Positions 53,143-63,540 are shown, numbered from the stretch's first letter. The stretch is DNA of 64,000 nucleotides from Variovorax beijingensis (GCF_007828835.1 NZ_VIVL01000018.1:1-64000), one strand, 5' to 3'. Numbers and translations: made by a program. The notes: generated from the letters alone by a model not told the origin.

Positions 53143-53799
53143 GTGCACATCCTGTTGATCGAAGACGACCTTGAACTTGGCCGCGCCCTGCAGGCCGCGC
53201 TCAAGGTCGACGGCCTGAGCAGCGAATGGCGCCGGCGGGCGGTGGATGCACCGCGCGAACTGGACGGGAGTGCCTTCGACTGTGTGCTGCTCGACCTGTC
53301 GCTGCCCGACGGCAGTGGCTTCGACCTGCTCGCTCGCTGGCGGCGCGAGGGCAGCAGCCTCCCGGTCATCGTGATCACCGCCCGATCGGCGGTGGAAGAC
53401 CGGCTGGCCGGACTCGACGGAGGCGCTGACGATTTCGTGATCAAGCCCTTTGCCACCGCCGAACTGATTTCGCGCATACGCGCCGTGCTGCGCCGCTCGG
53501 CGCGGCAGGCCAGCGAGGTGTGGACCCTGGGCGCGCTGGCCATTGAACCACGCCGGCATGTGGCGTACTTGAACGGCGAGCCGCTGGAACTGTCGCCGCG
53601 CGAATTCCGGCTGCTGCTCGAACTGGCGCGCGAGCCGGGCGCGGTGGTTGCCAAGGGTGTGCTCGCACAAAAGCTGGAGCCATTGGGCGAGCCGGTGGAT
53701 TTCGCCGCGGTGGAGGTGCATGTGTCCAACCTGCGGCGCAAGATCGGCGCCGCCATGGTGCACACGGTGCGCGGCGTGGGCTACATGCTCGTGTCATGA
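53143..53799 (+). CDS. Response regulator, OmpR/PhoB type
   Basis: 218 residues from a GTG at 53143, which gives the typical V-H-I-L-L-I-E-D-D-L start; longer in-frame starts would add an atypical N terminus. Receiver: acidic pair in E-D-D, phospho-acceptor D51 in L-L-D-L-S-L-P-D-G, K101 in F-V-I-K-P-F. The winged-helix output domain at about 125-218 ends with V-H-T-V-R-G-V-G-Y-M-L, the usual OmpR/QseB closing motif. It overlaps the kinase gene by four bases. The paired kinase and the dyad in front suggest auto-regulation. Confidence 0.95.
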   Translation: MHILLIEDDLELGRALQAALKVDGLSSEWRRRAVDAPRELDGSAFDCVLLDLSLPDGSGFDLLARWRREGSSLPVIVITARSAVEDRLAGLDGGADDFVIKPFATAELISRIRAVLRRSARQASEVWTLGALAIEPRRHVAYLNGEPLELSPREFRLLLELAREPGAVVAKGVLAQKLEPLGEPVDFAAVEVHVSNLRRKIGAAMVHTVRGVGYMLVS

Positions 53800-55169
53800 G
53801 CAGGCTGTGGCGCCCCTCGCTCGTGCAGCGGGTGTTTCTTGCGGTGCTGCTGGCGTTCGTTTTCGTGCTGCTGGCATTGCAGGCGTACATGTACATCAAC
53901 TTCCGGCAGTCGCTGACCGTCGACCAGGGGCTGAGCAAGCTCGGCAGGTCGTTGACCCAAGCGATCTCCCAGCTCGACGACGAAGCGCGCGTGCGCGACG
54001 TGGTCGCCTCGGCCGAAACGATCTACAAGACCATGCGGATCAGCGGCAACCCGGCAGGGACGCTCCGGTTCCAGCTGTCGGACCGCGGGGGCAAGCTGAT
54101 TCATTCATCGCCGGAACTGCGCGGCGAGATCCTGGCCGGCCCGCTGCGAAAGGTAGCAACGCAGCACATCGATGGCGAGGCGTATTGGGTTTACCAGGAT
54201 GAGACCCCGCGCTGGTCGCTGCGCATTGCAGAGCCCGAGCGCACGTTCGCCAAGGTGCTGCCCAACAACACGCGCAGCGTCCTGCCTTACCTGCTGCTCG
54301 CCTTTCCTATCGTGCTGTTGCCGGTCTGGCTTGCGGTGAAGCACGGCTTGCGGCCATTGCGGCGCCTGGCCGACGGCATCGGGCGTCGCAAGGCATCCGA
54401 CCTTTCGCCGCTTGGCGTCGATCCGCCCTATGCGGAACTCAGGCCGCTGGCCTCCGCACTCGAGCGCATGCTGCAGCAACTGCGCGACAAGGTGGAGCGC
54501 GAGCGCGCGTTCGTGCATGACGCCGCGCACGAACTGCGAACACCAATGGCGGTCATTGCGGCACAGGCGCATGCGCTGGCTGGTGCGGACAGCAGCGAGA
54601 GCCGCGGCCGTGCCCAGGCTCATCTGGAGCAGGCGATCGCGCGGGCCTCCCACCTGACGCAGCAACTGCTCGATCTTGCGCTGCTGGACGATGCCCAACC
54701 CGCAGTGCCGAAGCACGTCGACGTTGCGCAGCAGGCCCGCGAGATCCTCGCGCAGGCAGCGCCGCGCGCCATGGCGCGCGGCATCGAGCTGACATTCGAT
54801 GCCCCGGACAGCCTGGACGCGTCCATCGACGTGCCCGCGTTCCAGTCGATAGTGGAGAACCTGCTCAACAACGCGGTTCGGTATGTGCACGACGGTGCGC
54901 ACGTGGCAGTGACGCTTCGCGCCGAAGACTCGGCAACCTTGGTGCTCACGGTGGCCGACGATGGTCCCGGTATTCCTGCGGACGAACATCAACGGGTGTT
55001 CGAGCGCTTCTATCGCGCAGCGGGCCACGAAGCGCCTGGTTCCGGCTTGGGCCTTTCCATCGTCAGGCAGGCTGCTGGGCGCATGGGGGGTGGGGTGAAA
55101 GTGACCGAGGGCCTTTCGAACCGGGGCGTGGGGTTCCGTGTCGTGCTGCCCTCGGGCGCGAGGGATTGA
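53796..55169 (+). CDS. Sensor histidine kinase (QseC/TctE type)
   Basis: 457 residues. Helix 1 is at about 12-34 and helix 2 at about 162-181. The periplasmic sensor of about 125 residues between them resembles the 2CSK_N domain of TctE-like kinases. The phospho-acceptor H245 is in H-D-A-A-H-E-L-R-T-P. The ATP domain shows N-L-L-N-N-A-V-R-Y (N box), D-D-G-P-G-I-P (G1) and G-S-G-L-G-L-S-I-V (G2). Such kinases often respond to carboxylates or metals. Coupled to the response regulator (ATGA overlap). Confidence 0.94.
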   Translation: MSRLWRPSLVQRVFLAVLLAFVFVLLALQAYMYINFRQSLTVDQGLSKLGRSLTQAISQLDDEARVRDVVASAETIYKTMRISGNPAGTLRFQLSDRGGKLIHSSPELRGEILAGPLRKVATQHIDGEAYWVYQDETPRWSLRIAEPERTFAKVLPNNTRSVLPYLLLAFPIVLLPVWLAVKHGLRPLRRLADGIGRRKASDLSPLGVDPPYAELRPLASALERMLQQLRDKVERERAFVHDAAHELRTPMAVIAAQAHALAGADSSESRGRAQAHLEQAIARASHLTQQLLDLALLDDAQPAVPKHVDVAQQAREILAQAAPRAMARGIELTFDAPDSLDASIDVPAFQSIVENLLNNAVRYVHDGAHVAVTLRAEDSATLVLTVADDGPGIPADEHQRVFERFYRAAGHEAPGSGLGLSIVRQAAGRMGGGVKVTEGLSNRGVGFRVVLPSGARD

Positions 55170-55207
55170 CAAACTTCCCGGGTTGCCTCGATACTGAACC
55201 TTTCAGT
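55166..55207 (+). promoter_or_regulatory. Promoter and overlapping palindrome of the VOC gene
   Basis: TTGACA at 55166-55171 and GATACT at 55190-55195, 18 bases apart, resemble a sigma-70 promoter beginning inside the kinase stop region. Directly over the -10 lies ACTGAA-CCT-TTCAGT (55193-55207), a perfect inverted repeat with a 3-base centre. This is the size and place of a repressor site (ArsR or MarR type). No such regulator is adjacent. The VOC start follows at 55234 after AGGAG. Confidence 0.6.
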
Positions 55208-55233
55208 TCATTATCAAAGACTCAGGAGATCCC

Positions 55234-55710
55234 ATGCAGAAGATCGTTCCCTGCCTCTGGTTCGACGGCAACGGCGAAGACGCGCTCAAGTTCTACAGTT
55301 CGATCTTTCCGAACTCGCGCGTGACCGACAGACTGCTCTGGGGCGACACCAATCCGAGCCTCAAGGGCTCGCTGCTGACCGCCACCTTCGAGCTCGACGG
55401 GCAGGCGTTCATGGTGCTCAACGGCGGGCCGCAATACAAGTTCACGCCGGCCATCTCGATGCTCGTGCAGTGCGAGACACAGGCCGAAGTGGACCACTAC
55501 TGGGACAGGCTGCTCGAGGGCGGCGGCCAGCCCGTGCAGTGCGGCTGGCTCACCGACCGCTACGGCGTGTCGTGGCAGGTCGTGCCGATGGCGATGGTCC
55601 GGATGTTCCAGGACAAGGATTCGGCCAAGGCCGCCCGCGCGATGCAGGCGATGATGAAGATGATCAAGCTCGATCTCGCCGTGGCGCAGAAAGCATTCGA
55701 CGGCGAGTGA
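55234..55710 (+). CDS. VOC family protein (PhnB / 3-demethylubiquinone methyltransferase-like)
   Basis: 158 residues, one PhnB-like vicinal-oxygen-chelate domain. Marks: P-C-L-W-F-D-G-N-G-E-D-A-L-K-F-Y near the N terminus, F-M-V-L-N-G-G-P, and W-Q-V-V-P-M near 120. The old name from the Pfam domain is misleading; no methyltransferase motif is present. The function is unknown. It has its own promoter with an overlapping palindrome, so it is probably inducible. Convergent with the MATE gene, 13 bp between stops. Confidence 0.9.
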   Translation: MQKIVPCLWFDGNGEDALKFYSSIFPNSRVTDRLLWGDTNPSLKGSLLTATFELDGQAFMVLNGGPQYKFTPAISMLVQCETQAEVDHYWDRLLEGGGQPVQCGWLTDRYGVSWQVVPMAMVRMFQDKDSAKAARAMQAMMKMIKLDLAVAQKAFDGE

Positions 55711-55723
55711 GCAAGCGCCGTCC

Positions 55724-57139
55724 CTACACCAGCCGCCGGATCGCCTTCCTGCGCCACACCAGCCGGTAGTAGGCCGTCTGCAGCAGCAGCATCGCGCCGA
55801 AGGTCACGGGGTAGGCCCACCAGATGCCGTTGAGCCCGATGCGGTGGCTCATGAACCAGGCCATGGGCACCTCGATGCCGATCAGGCAGAGGATCGAGAT
55901 GGCCGTGGGCACCAGCACCGAGCCGCTGGCGCGCATGATCCCCGAGATGGCCGAGGCCATGCCGAAGATCACGAGGCTCCACAGCATGATGTGCAGCAGC
56001 GTCTGCGCGATCTCGATCACCGGCGCGCTGGTGATGAAGAAGCCCATGAGGTGGCGCGAGAACAGGTAGCCCAGCAGCACCAGGCCGCCGGTCAGCACCA
56101 GGTTCATGAGCAGCGCAGTCTTGGCGATGGCCCCCAGCCGGTCGGCCCGGCCCGCCCCGATGGCCTGCGCGCCAAGAATGGACGCCGTGATCGCGATCGA
56201 GATGGCCGGGAACTGCACGTAGGCCACCACCTGGTTCACCGCGCCATAGGCGGCGGTGGCGCTGGAGCCATAGCTGTTGACCAGCGACAGCAGCGCCACC
56301 TCGGCCAGCGCCACCACGATCATCTGCACGCCCGTGGGTATGCCCACCTTGAGCACGGCCTTCAGCAGCTTGGGATCGATGCGCAGGTGGCGGATGAACT
56401 CCGCATCGGGCGCCAGCGGACTGCCGCGGCGGCGCAGGCGCCAGCCCAGCCACAGCGTGGCGAGCACGAAGGCCAGCACCGAGGCCCAGGCCGCGCTCGC
56501 GACGCCGAGCTGCGGCAGGCCGCCCCAGCCGCGGATCAGCGCGGGCGTGACCACGAGGCCGGTTCCGGTGGAGATCAGCAGCGTGAGCAGCGGCGTGACC
56601 GTGTCGCCGACGCCGCGCAGCATGGCAGTGGAGAGCAGGAACACGAACAGCCCCGGCATCGCGATCAGCATGATGCGCGCATAGCGCGTGGAGTCGGCCA
56701 GCACGTCGGGCGGCGTGCCCAGGAAGGCCAGCAGCGGCGTCGTGAAGGCGCCGCCGAACACGGCCACCGCCAGCCCGAGCAGGATGCCGACCGACAGCGC
56801 GGTGCCCGCAATGGCTTTGGCCTTGGCCGCATCGCGAGCCCCCCAGGCCTGGCCGATCAGCACCGAGGCGCCGGCGCCCAGGCCGATGACGAAGGCGATG
56901 AAGAAGAACATCACCGGAAAGAAGCTCGACACGGCCGCGAGCGCGCCGACGCCGATCATCTGGCCGATGTAGATGTTGTTGATGGTGCCCGACATCGACT
57001 GCAGGATGTTGCTGAGCAGCATCGGCGCGAGGAAGAACAGGAAGGTCTTCCACAGCGCGCGCGGCGCGCCCACGGGCGCCACCGGCGTGCCGTGCAGGCC
57101 GCTCTGGCCGGTGGCTGCGTTTTCGGGGCTTGCTCTCAT
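55724..57139 (-). CDS. MATE family efflux transporter (NorM/DinF type)
   Basis: 471 residues with twelve helices in two bundles. The MatE start P-M-L-L-S-N-I-L-Q-S and N-I-Y-I-G-Q-M-I-G in helix 2, and the equivalent A-Q-A-I-G-A-G-R-A-D-R in the second half, are typical. It exports organic cations coupled to Na+ or H+. The gene overlaps the DUF2239 gene by four bases (57136-57139), so the two are translated together. The partner's role is unknown. Confidence 0.93.
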   Translation of the reverse strand: MRASPENAATGQSGLHGTPVAPVGAPRALWKTFLFFLAPMLLSNILQSMSGTINNIYIGQMIGVGALAAVSSFFPVMFFFIAFVIGLGAGASVLIGQAWGARDAAKAKAIAGTALSVGILLGLAVAVFGGAFTTPLLAFLGTPPDVLADSTRYARIMLIAMPGLFVFLLSTAMLRGVGDTVTPLLTLLISTGTGLVVTPALIRGWGGLPQLGVASAAWASVLAFVLATLWLGWRLRRRGSPLAPDAEFIRHLRIDPKLLKAVLKVGIPTGVQMIVVALAEVALLSLVNSYGSSATAAYGAVNQVVAYVQFPAISIAITASILGAQAIGAGRADRLGAIAKTALLMNLVLTGGLVLLGYLFSRHLMGFFITSAPVIEIAQTLLHIMLWSLVIFGMASAISGIMRASGSVLVPTAISILCLIGIEVPMAWFMSHRIGLNGIWWAYPVTFGAMLLLQTAYYRLVWRRKAIRRLV

Positions 57140-57711
57140 GCGATGGTGCTCCAGCCGGCGGCGGACAGTTTTTGAAGGTGGATGCGCAGGTCCGCGGGCC
57201 AGGAGCCGATCAGCGCCTCGAAGCGCTCGCGTTCGCCGGCGAACAGGGCGCGCGTGGCCTCCTCGAAGCCGGGCAGGGCGCCGGCGATCGCGGTCATGAA
57301 GCGGTAGGCGGCTTCACGCGATGCGCGCACGGCGTCGCGGTCGGCGTTGACGCGGCTCGCTTCCTGGACCAGCCGCCGCAGCGCGACCGAGGCGCCGCCG
57401 GGCTGGCGGTTGAGCCAGTCCCAGTGGCGCGGCAGCAGGGTGACTTCGCGCGCGACCACGCCGAGCTTCGGGCGGCCCACGCCTCGCGGGGTTTCCTCGG
57501 GGGCCTCGGCACCGGCTGCATGCGCCACCACGCCGGCCCGGTGGTGCACGTCGAAGTCGAGCTGTTCACCGGTCTGTTCGTTGAACACGAGATAGGGCGT
57601 GTCGTCCTTGCGCTCGCGCAATTGCGCGAGCACGTCGGCGGTGCTGCCCTGGGCGATGCACTTGAAGGCCGCAAAAACTATCAGGTTGCCGGGTGGCGTG
57701 TCGGATGGCAT
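57136..57711 (-). CDS. DUF2239 family protein
   Basis: 191 residues, the family length. The N-terminal F-A-A-F-K-C-I-A-Q-G-S-T-A-D-V and the block G-R-P-K-L-G-V-V-A-R-E-V-T-L-L-P-R-H-W-D-W-L are what I recognise as DUF2239. The latter part, L-N-x-Q-P-G-G-A-S-V-A-L-R-R-L-V, looks like a small helical DNA- or protein-binding element. The protein is soluble with no signal peptide. It precedes and overlaps the MATE gene, so a regulatory or accessory role for the exporter is a testable guess. Confidence 0.85.
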   Translation of the reverse strand: MPSDTPPGNLIVFAAFKCIAQGSTADVLAQLRERKDDTPYLVFNEQTGEQLDFDVHHRAGVVAHAAGAEAPEETPRGVGRPKLGVVAREVTLLPRHWDWLNRQPGGASVALRRLVQEASRVNADRDAVRASREAAYRFMTAIAGALPGFEEATRALFAGERERFEALIGSWPADLRIHLQKLSAAGWSTIA

Positions 57712-57754
57712 GTCGGATTTCTTTGTTCTTCGGGGGCGGTCGAAACGGGCGGCG

Positions 57755-58216
57755 TCAGTAATCTACCCGTTGGACCGCTCGGTCGTACGGCGTGCCGTCG
57801 TGGCAAAGCGCAAGGAGCGCAGCGTTGATCTGCGACAGGCTTTCCGGAGCCAGCGATTTCACCGTATCGGCACAGATTGCTTCGGCGGTCGTGACGGCAG
57901 CTTGCATCAATTTTCTGCCGCCGGGGCGAATGGCTGCGTGGCGGCCGTCTCCATTGGCGCCAGCCGTGCGTTCGGCCAGTCCCGATTTTTCGAGCAGGAC
58001 CATTTTGCGAATCAACGCCGAAACCGGCAACCCCAGGGATCGGGCAAGGTCGGCCGCCGGCATGCGGCCGCCTTCGGCGCCCAGGAGCCGATGAAGCAGC
58101 GTGAAGTCTTCGTAGTTCAGGCCATGGAAGGCGCCCAACTCCTCCTGGAGCTTCAGGTTCAGGCAGGCGTGGGCGCGGCCGACGTTGAGGCACAAGGCCA
58201 GCGGATCGATGCTCAT
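57755..58216 (-). CDS. MarR family transcriptional regulator
   Basis: 153 residues. A winged helix-turn-helix lies at about 28-95: Y-E-D-F-T-L-L-H-R-L, then M-P-A-A-D-L-A-R-S-L-G-L-P-V-S-A-L-I-R-K-M (recognition helix), and a wing containing D-G-R-H-A-A-I-R-P-G-G. The arginine/glycine pattern of the wing is typical for MarR. It is the second gene of a unit, overlapping the GIY-YIG-like gene by four bases. Two palindromes in the upstream region are the obvious candidate sites, with auto-repression expected. Confidence 0.9.
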   Translation of the reverse strand: MSIDPLALCLNVGRAHACLNLKLQEELGAFHGLNYEDFTLLHRLLGAEGGRMPAADLARSLGLPVSALIRKMVLLEKSGLAERTAGANGDGRHAAIRPGGRKLMQAAVTTAEAICADTVKSLAPESLSQINAALLALCHDGTPYDRAVQRVDY

Positions 58217-58575
58217 GGGGCGTCGTAGCCCCGGTCGCCGTGGCACTGAAGCTCCTCGCGCCAGAGCACAAGGAGCTTTTCGAGTTCCGCGGCGCGGTCG
58301 AAGGCCGGGTCGTCGCGTTCCTTGACGCGGTCGATCACCTCGAAGCTGAAGTTCGCCGCACCATGCGCGGCCCAGTCGCGCACCAGCGCCTTGTTGCGGT
58401 GCGAACCCAGGCCGAGTTCGAAGCGGGCGCGGTTCATGGCTCCCTCCACATCGAGGCTGCCGGCCACGTAGAGGCGGCCGCTGAGCGTGTTGCGGACGGC
58501 GAAGACGCCCGCGGGGCGGACCGTTTCCTTGTATTTCCTGGCGAGGGCGCGCCTCGTTTCCTGGGGCATGTTCAT
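58213..58575 (-). CDS. GIY-YIG nuclease-like small protein
   Basis: 120 residues. The fold is recognisable from G-V-F-A-V-R-N...G-R-L-Y-V-A-G-S, where the two name motifs GIY and YIG are replaced by G-V-F and Y-V-A, followed by the helix with A-R-F-E-L and the conserved H-R-N-K-A-L. An acidic stretch near the C terminus (W-R-E-E-L) may supply the metal-binding glutamate. I recall such proteins often lying beside MarR genes. Whether it still cuts DNA is doubtful, since the catalytic tyrosine of GIY is phenylalanine. First gene of the unit with MarR. Confidence 0.8.
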   Translation of the reverse strand: MNMPQETRRALARKYKETVRPAGVFAVRNTLSGRLYVAGSLDVEGAMNRARFELGLGSHRNKALVRDWAAHGAANFSFEVIDRVKERDDPAFDRAAELEKLLVLWREELQCHGDRGYDAP

Positions 58576-58585
58576 GCGCCATATA

Positions 58586-58622
58586 TTACCCGGGTAAAAT
58601 AAAAACACAATATACCCGGGTA
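58586..58622. promoter_or_regulatory. Two ACCCGGGT palindromes in front of the GIY-YIG/MarR unit
   Basis: TTACCCGGGTAA at 58586-58597 is a perfect 12-bp palindrome, 11 bp from the start codon. TACCCGGGTA at 58613-58622 repeats its core 26 bp away. The sequence between and around is strongly AT-rich (TATATT, TTTTTATT), unlike the rest of the window, and probably contains the promoter. Palindrome size and placing fit a MarR dimer repressing its own operon. Confidence 0.75.
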
Positions 58623-58633
58623 AAAATAGGCGA

Positions 58634-59128
58634 TCACCCCTCGCGCACCCGCCGCCATCCCCGTGCGAGCCGGCGATTGAGGGCCCGCACCACGCGCCAT
58701 GGCCGGCTTTCGCGCACAAGCGCCAGCACATGGTCCTTCCAGGCTTTCCAGCGCGGATACCAGCGCGCGAACAGCGGAATGCGCATGAGCGCGGGCTCAA
58801 CCAGCTGGAAGATGCGCGCGACGAAGGCGGTGCCGACCAGCTTGGCGGCGACCAGCACCGTCACGCCGCTCGCGGCATGGCCGCGGCCGAACAGGAACAG
58901 CGCAAGCACCTTGACCGGCAGCAGCAGGAGCACCGGCAGCAGGAAGGCCAGCAGCGCGGCCCACGGCGGCAGTTCGCGCAACCGGTTTTCGAGCCGCGCC
59001 CAGAGCGGCAGCCGCGCGAGGCGGCGCACCAGCGCGGCGAGCGGCTCCCAGCCCCATTCCTCGAACAGCAGGATGGGGACGAGCAGCGCCGCGGCAAGGG
59101 CGCGCAGGAAGCGGATGAAGAAGCGCAT
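58634..59128 (-). CDS. Hypothetical membrane protein
   Basis: 164 residues from the ATG at 59128; a GTG two codons earlier is possible. One helix at about 8-24 and two in the middle (A-A-L-L-A-F-L-L-P-V-L-L-L-L-P-V-K, then V-T-V-L-V-A-A-K-L-V-G-T-A-F) are followed by a basic, tryptophan- and arginine-rich tail (W-K-A-W-K-D-H-V, R-G-W-R-R-V). I do not recognise a named family. Conserved codon bias supports a gene. It is divergent from tex. Confidence 0.7.
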   Translation of the reverse strand: MRFFIRFLRALAAALLVPILLFEEWGWEPLAALVRRLARLPLWARLENRLRELPPWAALLAFLLPVLLLLPVKVLALFLFGRGHAASGVTVLVAAKLVGTAFVARIFQLVEPALMRIPLFARWYPRWKAWKDHVLALVRESRPWRVVRALNRRLARGWRRVREG

Positions 59129-59244
59129 GGCCACGGCATTGTGACCGCGGGCCGATGCGCGCTCGCCGCACCCTATGGCAAACTTCCGCGCTTTATCCGC
59201 AAGGCGTCCGAACGGCGTCGCCAGTTCCAGGGATCCCCTCCGAC

Positions 59245-61620
<2,376 letters not shown>

Positions 61621-61661
61621 AGAGGGAGAGGGCGACTGCAGATCTGCGGCCGGCCTGTTAA

Positions 61662-61679
61662 ACTAGTCATCACACTAGT
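61662..61679. promoter_or_regulatory. Double ACTAGT site before the toxin-antitoxin genes
   Basis: ACTAGT at 61662-61667 and again at 61674-61679, 12 bp apart, just upstream of the antitoxin start (61696). Each is a 6-bp palindrome, so the pair reads the same on both strands apart from the centre. Phd/YefM-type antitoxins repress their own operons by binding short repeated palindromes of this kind. Confidence 0.6.
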
Positions 61680-61695
61680 CTGATAGAGGCTGCAA

Positions 61696-61953
61696 ATGAA
61701 AACCTGGCCCGTCCAAGACGCGAAGGCGCGTTTCAGCGAATTTCTGGAGGCCTGCCTGGCCGAGGGGCCGCAGATGGTCACCAAGCGGGGCACCGAGGCC
61801 GCCGTGCTGGTGCCGGCGGCAGAGTGGCGGCGATTGCACGCCACGGCCAAGCCCTCCCTCAAGGAGTTGCTGCTCTCGGCGGAGGCGCGCACGGAATTTC
61901 TCGTTCCGCAGCGCGGCGCAGCGCGCCGGCGGCGCATCACGCCGATTCGCTGA
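61696..61953 (+). CDS. Type II antitoxin, Phd/YefM family
   Basis: 85 residues. The N-terminal domain W-P-V-Q-D-A-K-A-R-F-S-E-F-L near 4-17 and V-T-K-R-G-T-E-A-A-V-L-V-P near 28-40 is the Phd/YefM DNA-binding fold. The C-terminal half, with a run of four arginines, would wrap the toxin. It is followed after eight bases by a PIN toxin gene, the usual order. Expected to repress the operon and neutralise the toxin until degraded by Lon or Clp. Confidence 0.92.
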   Translation: MKTWPVQDAKARFSEFLEACLAEGPQMVTKRGTEAAVLVPAAEWRRLHATAKPSLKELLLSAEARTEFLVPQRGAARRRRITPIR

Positions 61954-61961
61954 GCCGCGGC

Positions 61962-62369
61962 ATGTACCTGCTGGATACCAATGTGATCTCGGAATTGCGC
62001 CGACCTCGTCCGCATGGTGCGGTCGTCGCATGGCTTGCGCCGATTGCCGACAGCGACCTGCATCTTTCCGCAGTGACGATCGGCGAGATCCAGGCCGGCA
62101 TCGAAATCACGCGCGAGCAGGATGCCGCCAAGGCCGACGAGATCGAGCAATGGGCGGCCCAGGTGGCCGCCTCGTACAACGTCCTGCCCATGGATGCCGA
62201 AACGTTCAGGCTGTGGGCCCGGCTGATGCACCGCAGCTCGAACACGCTCTATGAAGATGCCATGATCGCCGCCACCGCAAAGCAGCATGGACTGACGGTC
62301 GTGACCCGCAACGTCGGCGACTTCGCCAGCTTCGGTGTCGAAATCTTCAACCCGTTCGGCGCGGCATGA
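61962..62369 (+). CDS. Type II toxin, VapC/FitB-like PIN domain ribonuclease
   Basis: 135 residues. The opening M-Y-L-L-D-T-N-V-I-S-E-L carries the first catalytic aspartate (D5). G-E-I-Q-A-G-I gives the glutamate near 42, and E-D-A-M-I-A-A-T-A the later acidic residue. V-V-T-R-N-V-G-D-F closes the site. This pattern places it with FitB/VapC PIN nucleases that cut tRNA or rRNA. It starts eight bases after the antitoxin stop. A patatin gene begins four bases after its stop, so the module is not isolated. Confidence 0.94.
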   Translation: MYLLDTNVISELRRPRPHGAVVAWLAPIADSDLHLSAVTIGEIQAGIEITREQDAAKADEIEQWAAQVAASYNVLPMDAETFRLWARLMHRSSNTLYEDAMIAATAKQHGLTVVTRNVGDFASFGVEIFNPFGAA

Positions 62370-62373
62370 GGAA

Positions 62374-63450
62374 ATGAAAGCCCTGCGCATCTACGCCGGC
62401 CCCGCCGCCCGCAAGCACATCGAACAGCACGGCCTGCGCCCGCAGGACGTGCGCACCATTCCCGGCGCGGCGGGCGGGCCCAAGGGCCTGATCCTCGGGC
62501 CGCTCGACCGCTTCATCTTCGGGCGCTGGCTCACACAGTCGAGCCAGCCGGTGCACCTGGTGGGCGCGTCCATCGGCGCATGGAGGCTTTCGACCGCGTG
62601 CCTGGCCGATCCGCAGAAAGCCTTCGCGCGCTTCGAGCACGACTACGTGCGCCAGCAGTTCGAGGTGCCGCCGGACCAGAAGCGGCTGAGCCCGCAGCAG
62701 CTCAGCGCGCGCTTTGCCGAGAGCCTGCTCGACTTCTACGGCGGGCGCATCGGCGAGGTGCTGCACCACTCGCGCTACAAGCTGCATGTCGTGACTTCGC
62801 GCGGCCGCCACATCCTCGGGCGCGAGGGCAGGGCGCGCACGCCCTTCGGCTACCTGGGCGCCTTCGCCACCAACAGCCTGCATCGCAAGGGGCTGGGCGC
62901 ATGGCTCGAACGCTGCGTGTTCTCCACGCCCGGCGCAGCCTTGCCTTTCGGCACCAAAGATTTCCGCACGCGCCAGCACGCGCTCAGCGAAGAGAACTTC
63001 AATCTGGTGCTGCAGGCCTCGTGCTCCATTCCGTTCCTGTTGGCCGCGGTGCACGACATTCCCGGTGCGCCGCGCGGGGCGTATTGGGACGGCGGCATCA
63101 CCGACTACCACCTGCACCTGGACTACCAGCCGGCCGACGAAGGCATCGTGCTGTATCCGCATTTCCAGCGTGCGGTGGTACCGGGCTGGCTCGACAAGGG
63201 CCTGCGCTGGCGCCACAGGTCCACCAGTTTCCTGGACCGCATGGTGGTGCTGGCGCCCGATGCCGACTGGGTGCGGTCGCTTCCCAATGGCAAGCTGCCC
63301 GACCGCAAGGACTTCATCCGCTTCGCGAACGACGCGCAGGCGCGCATCGGCGCATGGAGCAGGGCCACGCGCGAGGCAGAGCGGCTTTCCGACGAGTTCG
63401 AGGCCTGGCTCGCAACCGGCAGTCGCACACGCGACATCCTGCCGCTCTGA
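62374..63450 (+). CDS. Patatin-like phospholipase
   Basis: 358 residues. The nucleophile elbow G-A-S-I-G (S66) and the downstream D-G-G (D239) of Y-W-D-G-G form the Ser-Asp dyad of patatin lipases. The oxyanion glycine cluster appears as G-A-A-G-G-P-K-G at 31-38. No signal peptide, so cytosolic or exported by a non-Sec route. It is expected to hydrolyse phospholipid or acyl esters. The start lies four bases behind the VapC-like stop with GAGGAA close by, so it is translated from the toxin-antitoxin transcript. Confidence 0.88.
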   Translation: MKALRIYAGPAARKHIEQHGLRPQDVRTIPGAAGGPKGLILGPLDRFIFGRWLTQSSQPVHLVGASIGAWRLSTACLADPQKAFARFEHDYVRQQFEVPPDQKRLSPQQLSARFAESLLDFYGGRIGEVLHHSRYKLHVVTSRGRHILGREGRARTPFGYLGAFATNSLHRKGLGAWLERCVFSTPGAALPFGTKDFRTRQHALSEENFNLVLQASCSIPFLLAAVHDIPGAPRGAYWDGGITDYHLHLDYQPADEGIVLYPHFQRAVVPGWLDKGLRWRHRSTSFLDRMVVLAPDADWVRSLPNGKLPDRKDFIRFANDAQARIGAWSRATREAERLSDEFEAWLATGSRTRDILPL

Positions 63451-63540
63451 ACAGGCTCCGCCGGGGCAAACCCCGAGGGGCTGCCCGCGCAGCGCCTTCG
63501 AGAATGGCCAGCTCACTCTTCTCAGAGAAAGCCGCCACTC

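Noticed and set aside
61627..61660. The palindrome GCAGATCTGC as antitoxin operator
   Set aside because: It is further upstream, unpaired, and less regular than the double ACTAGT site.
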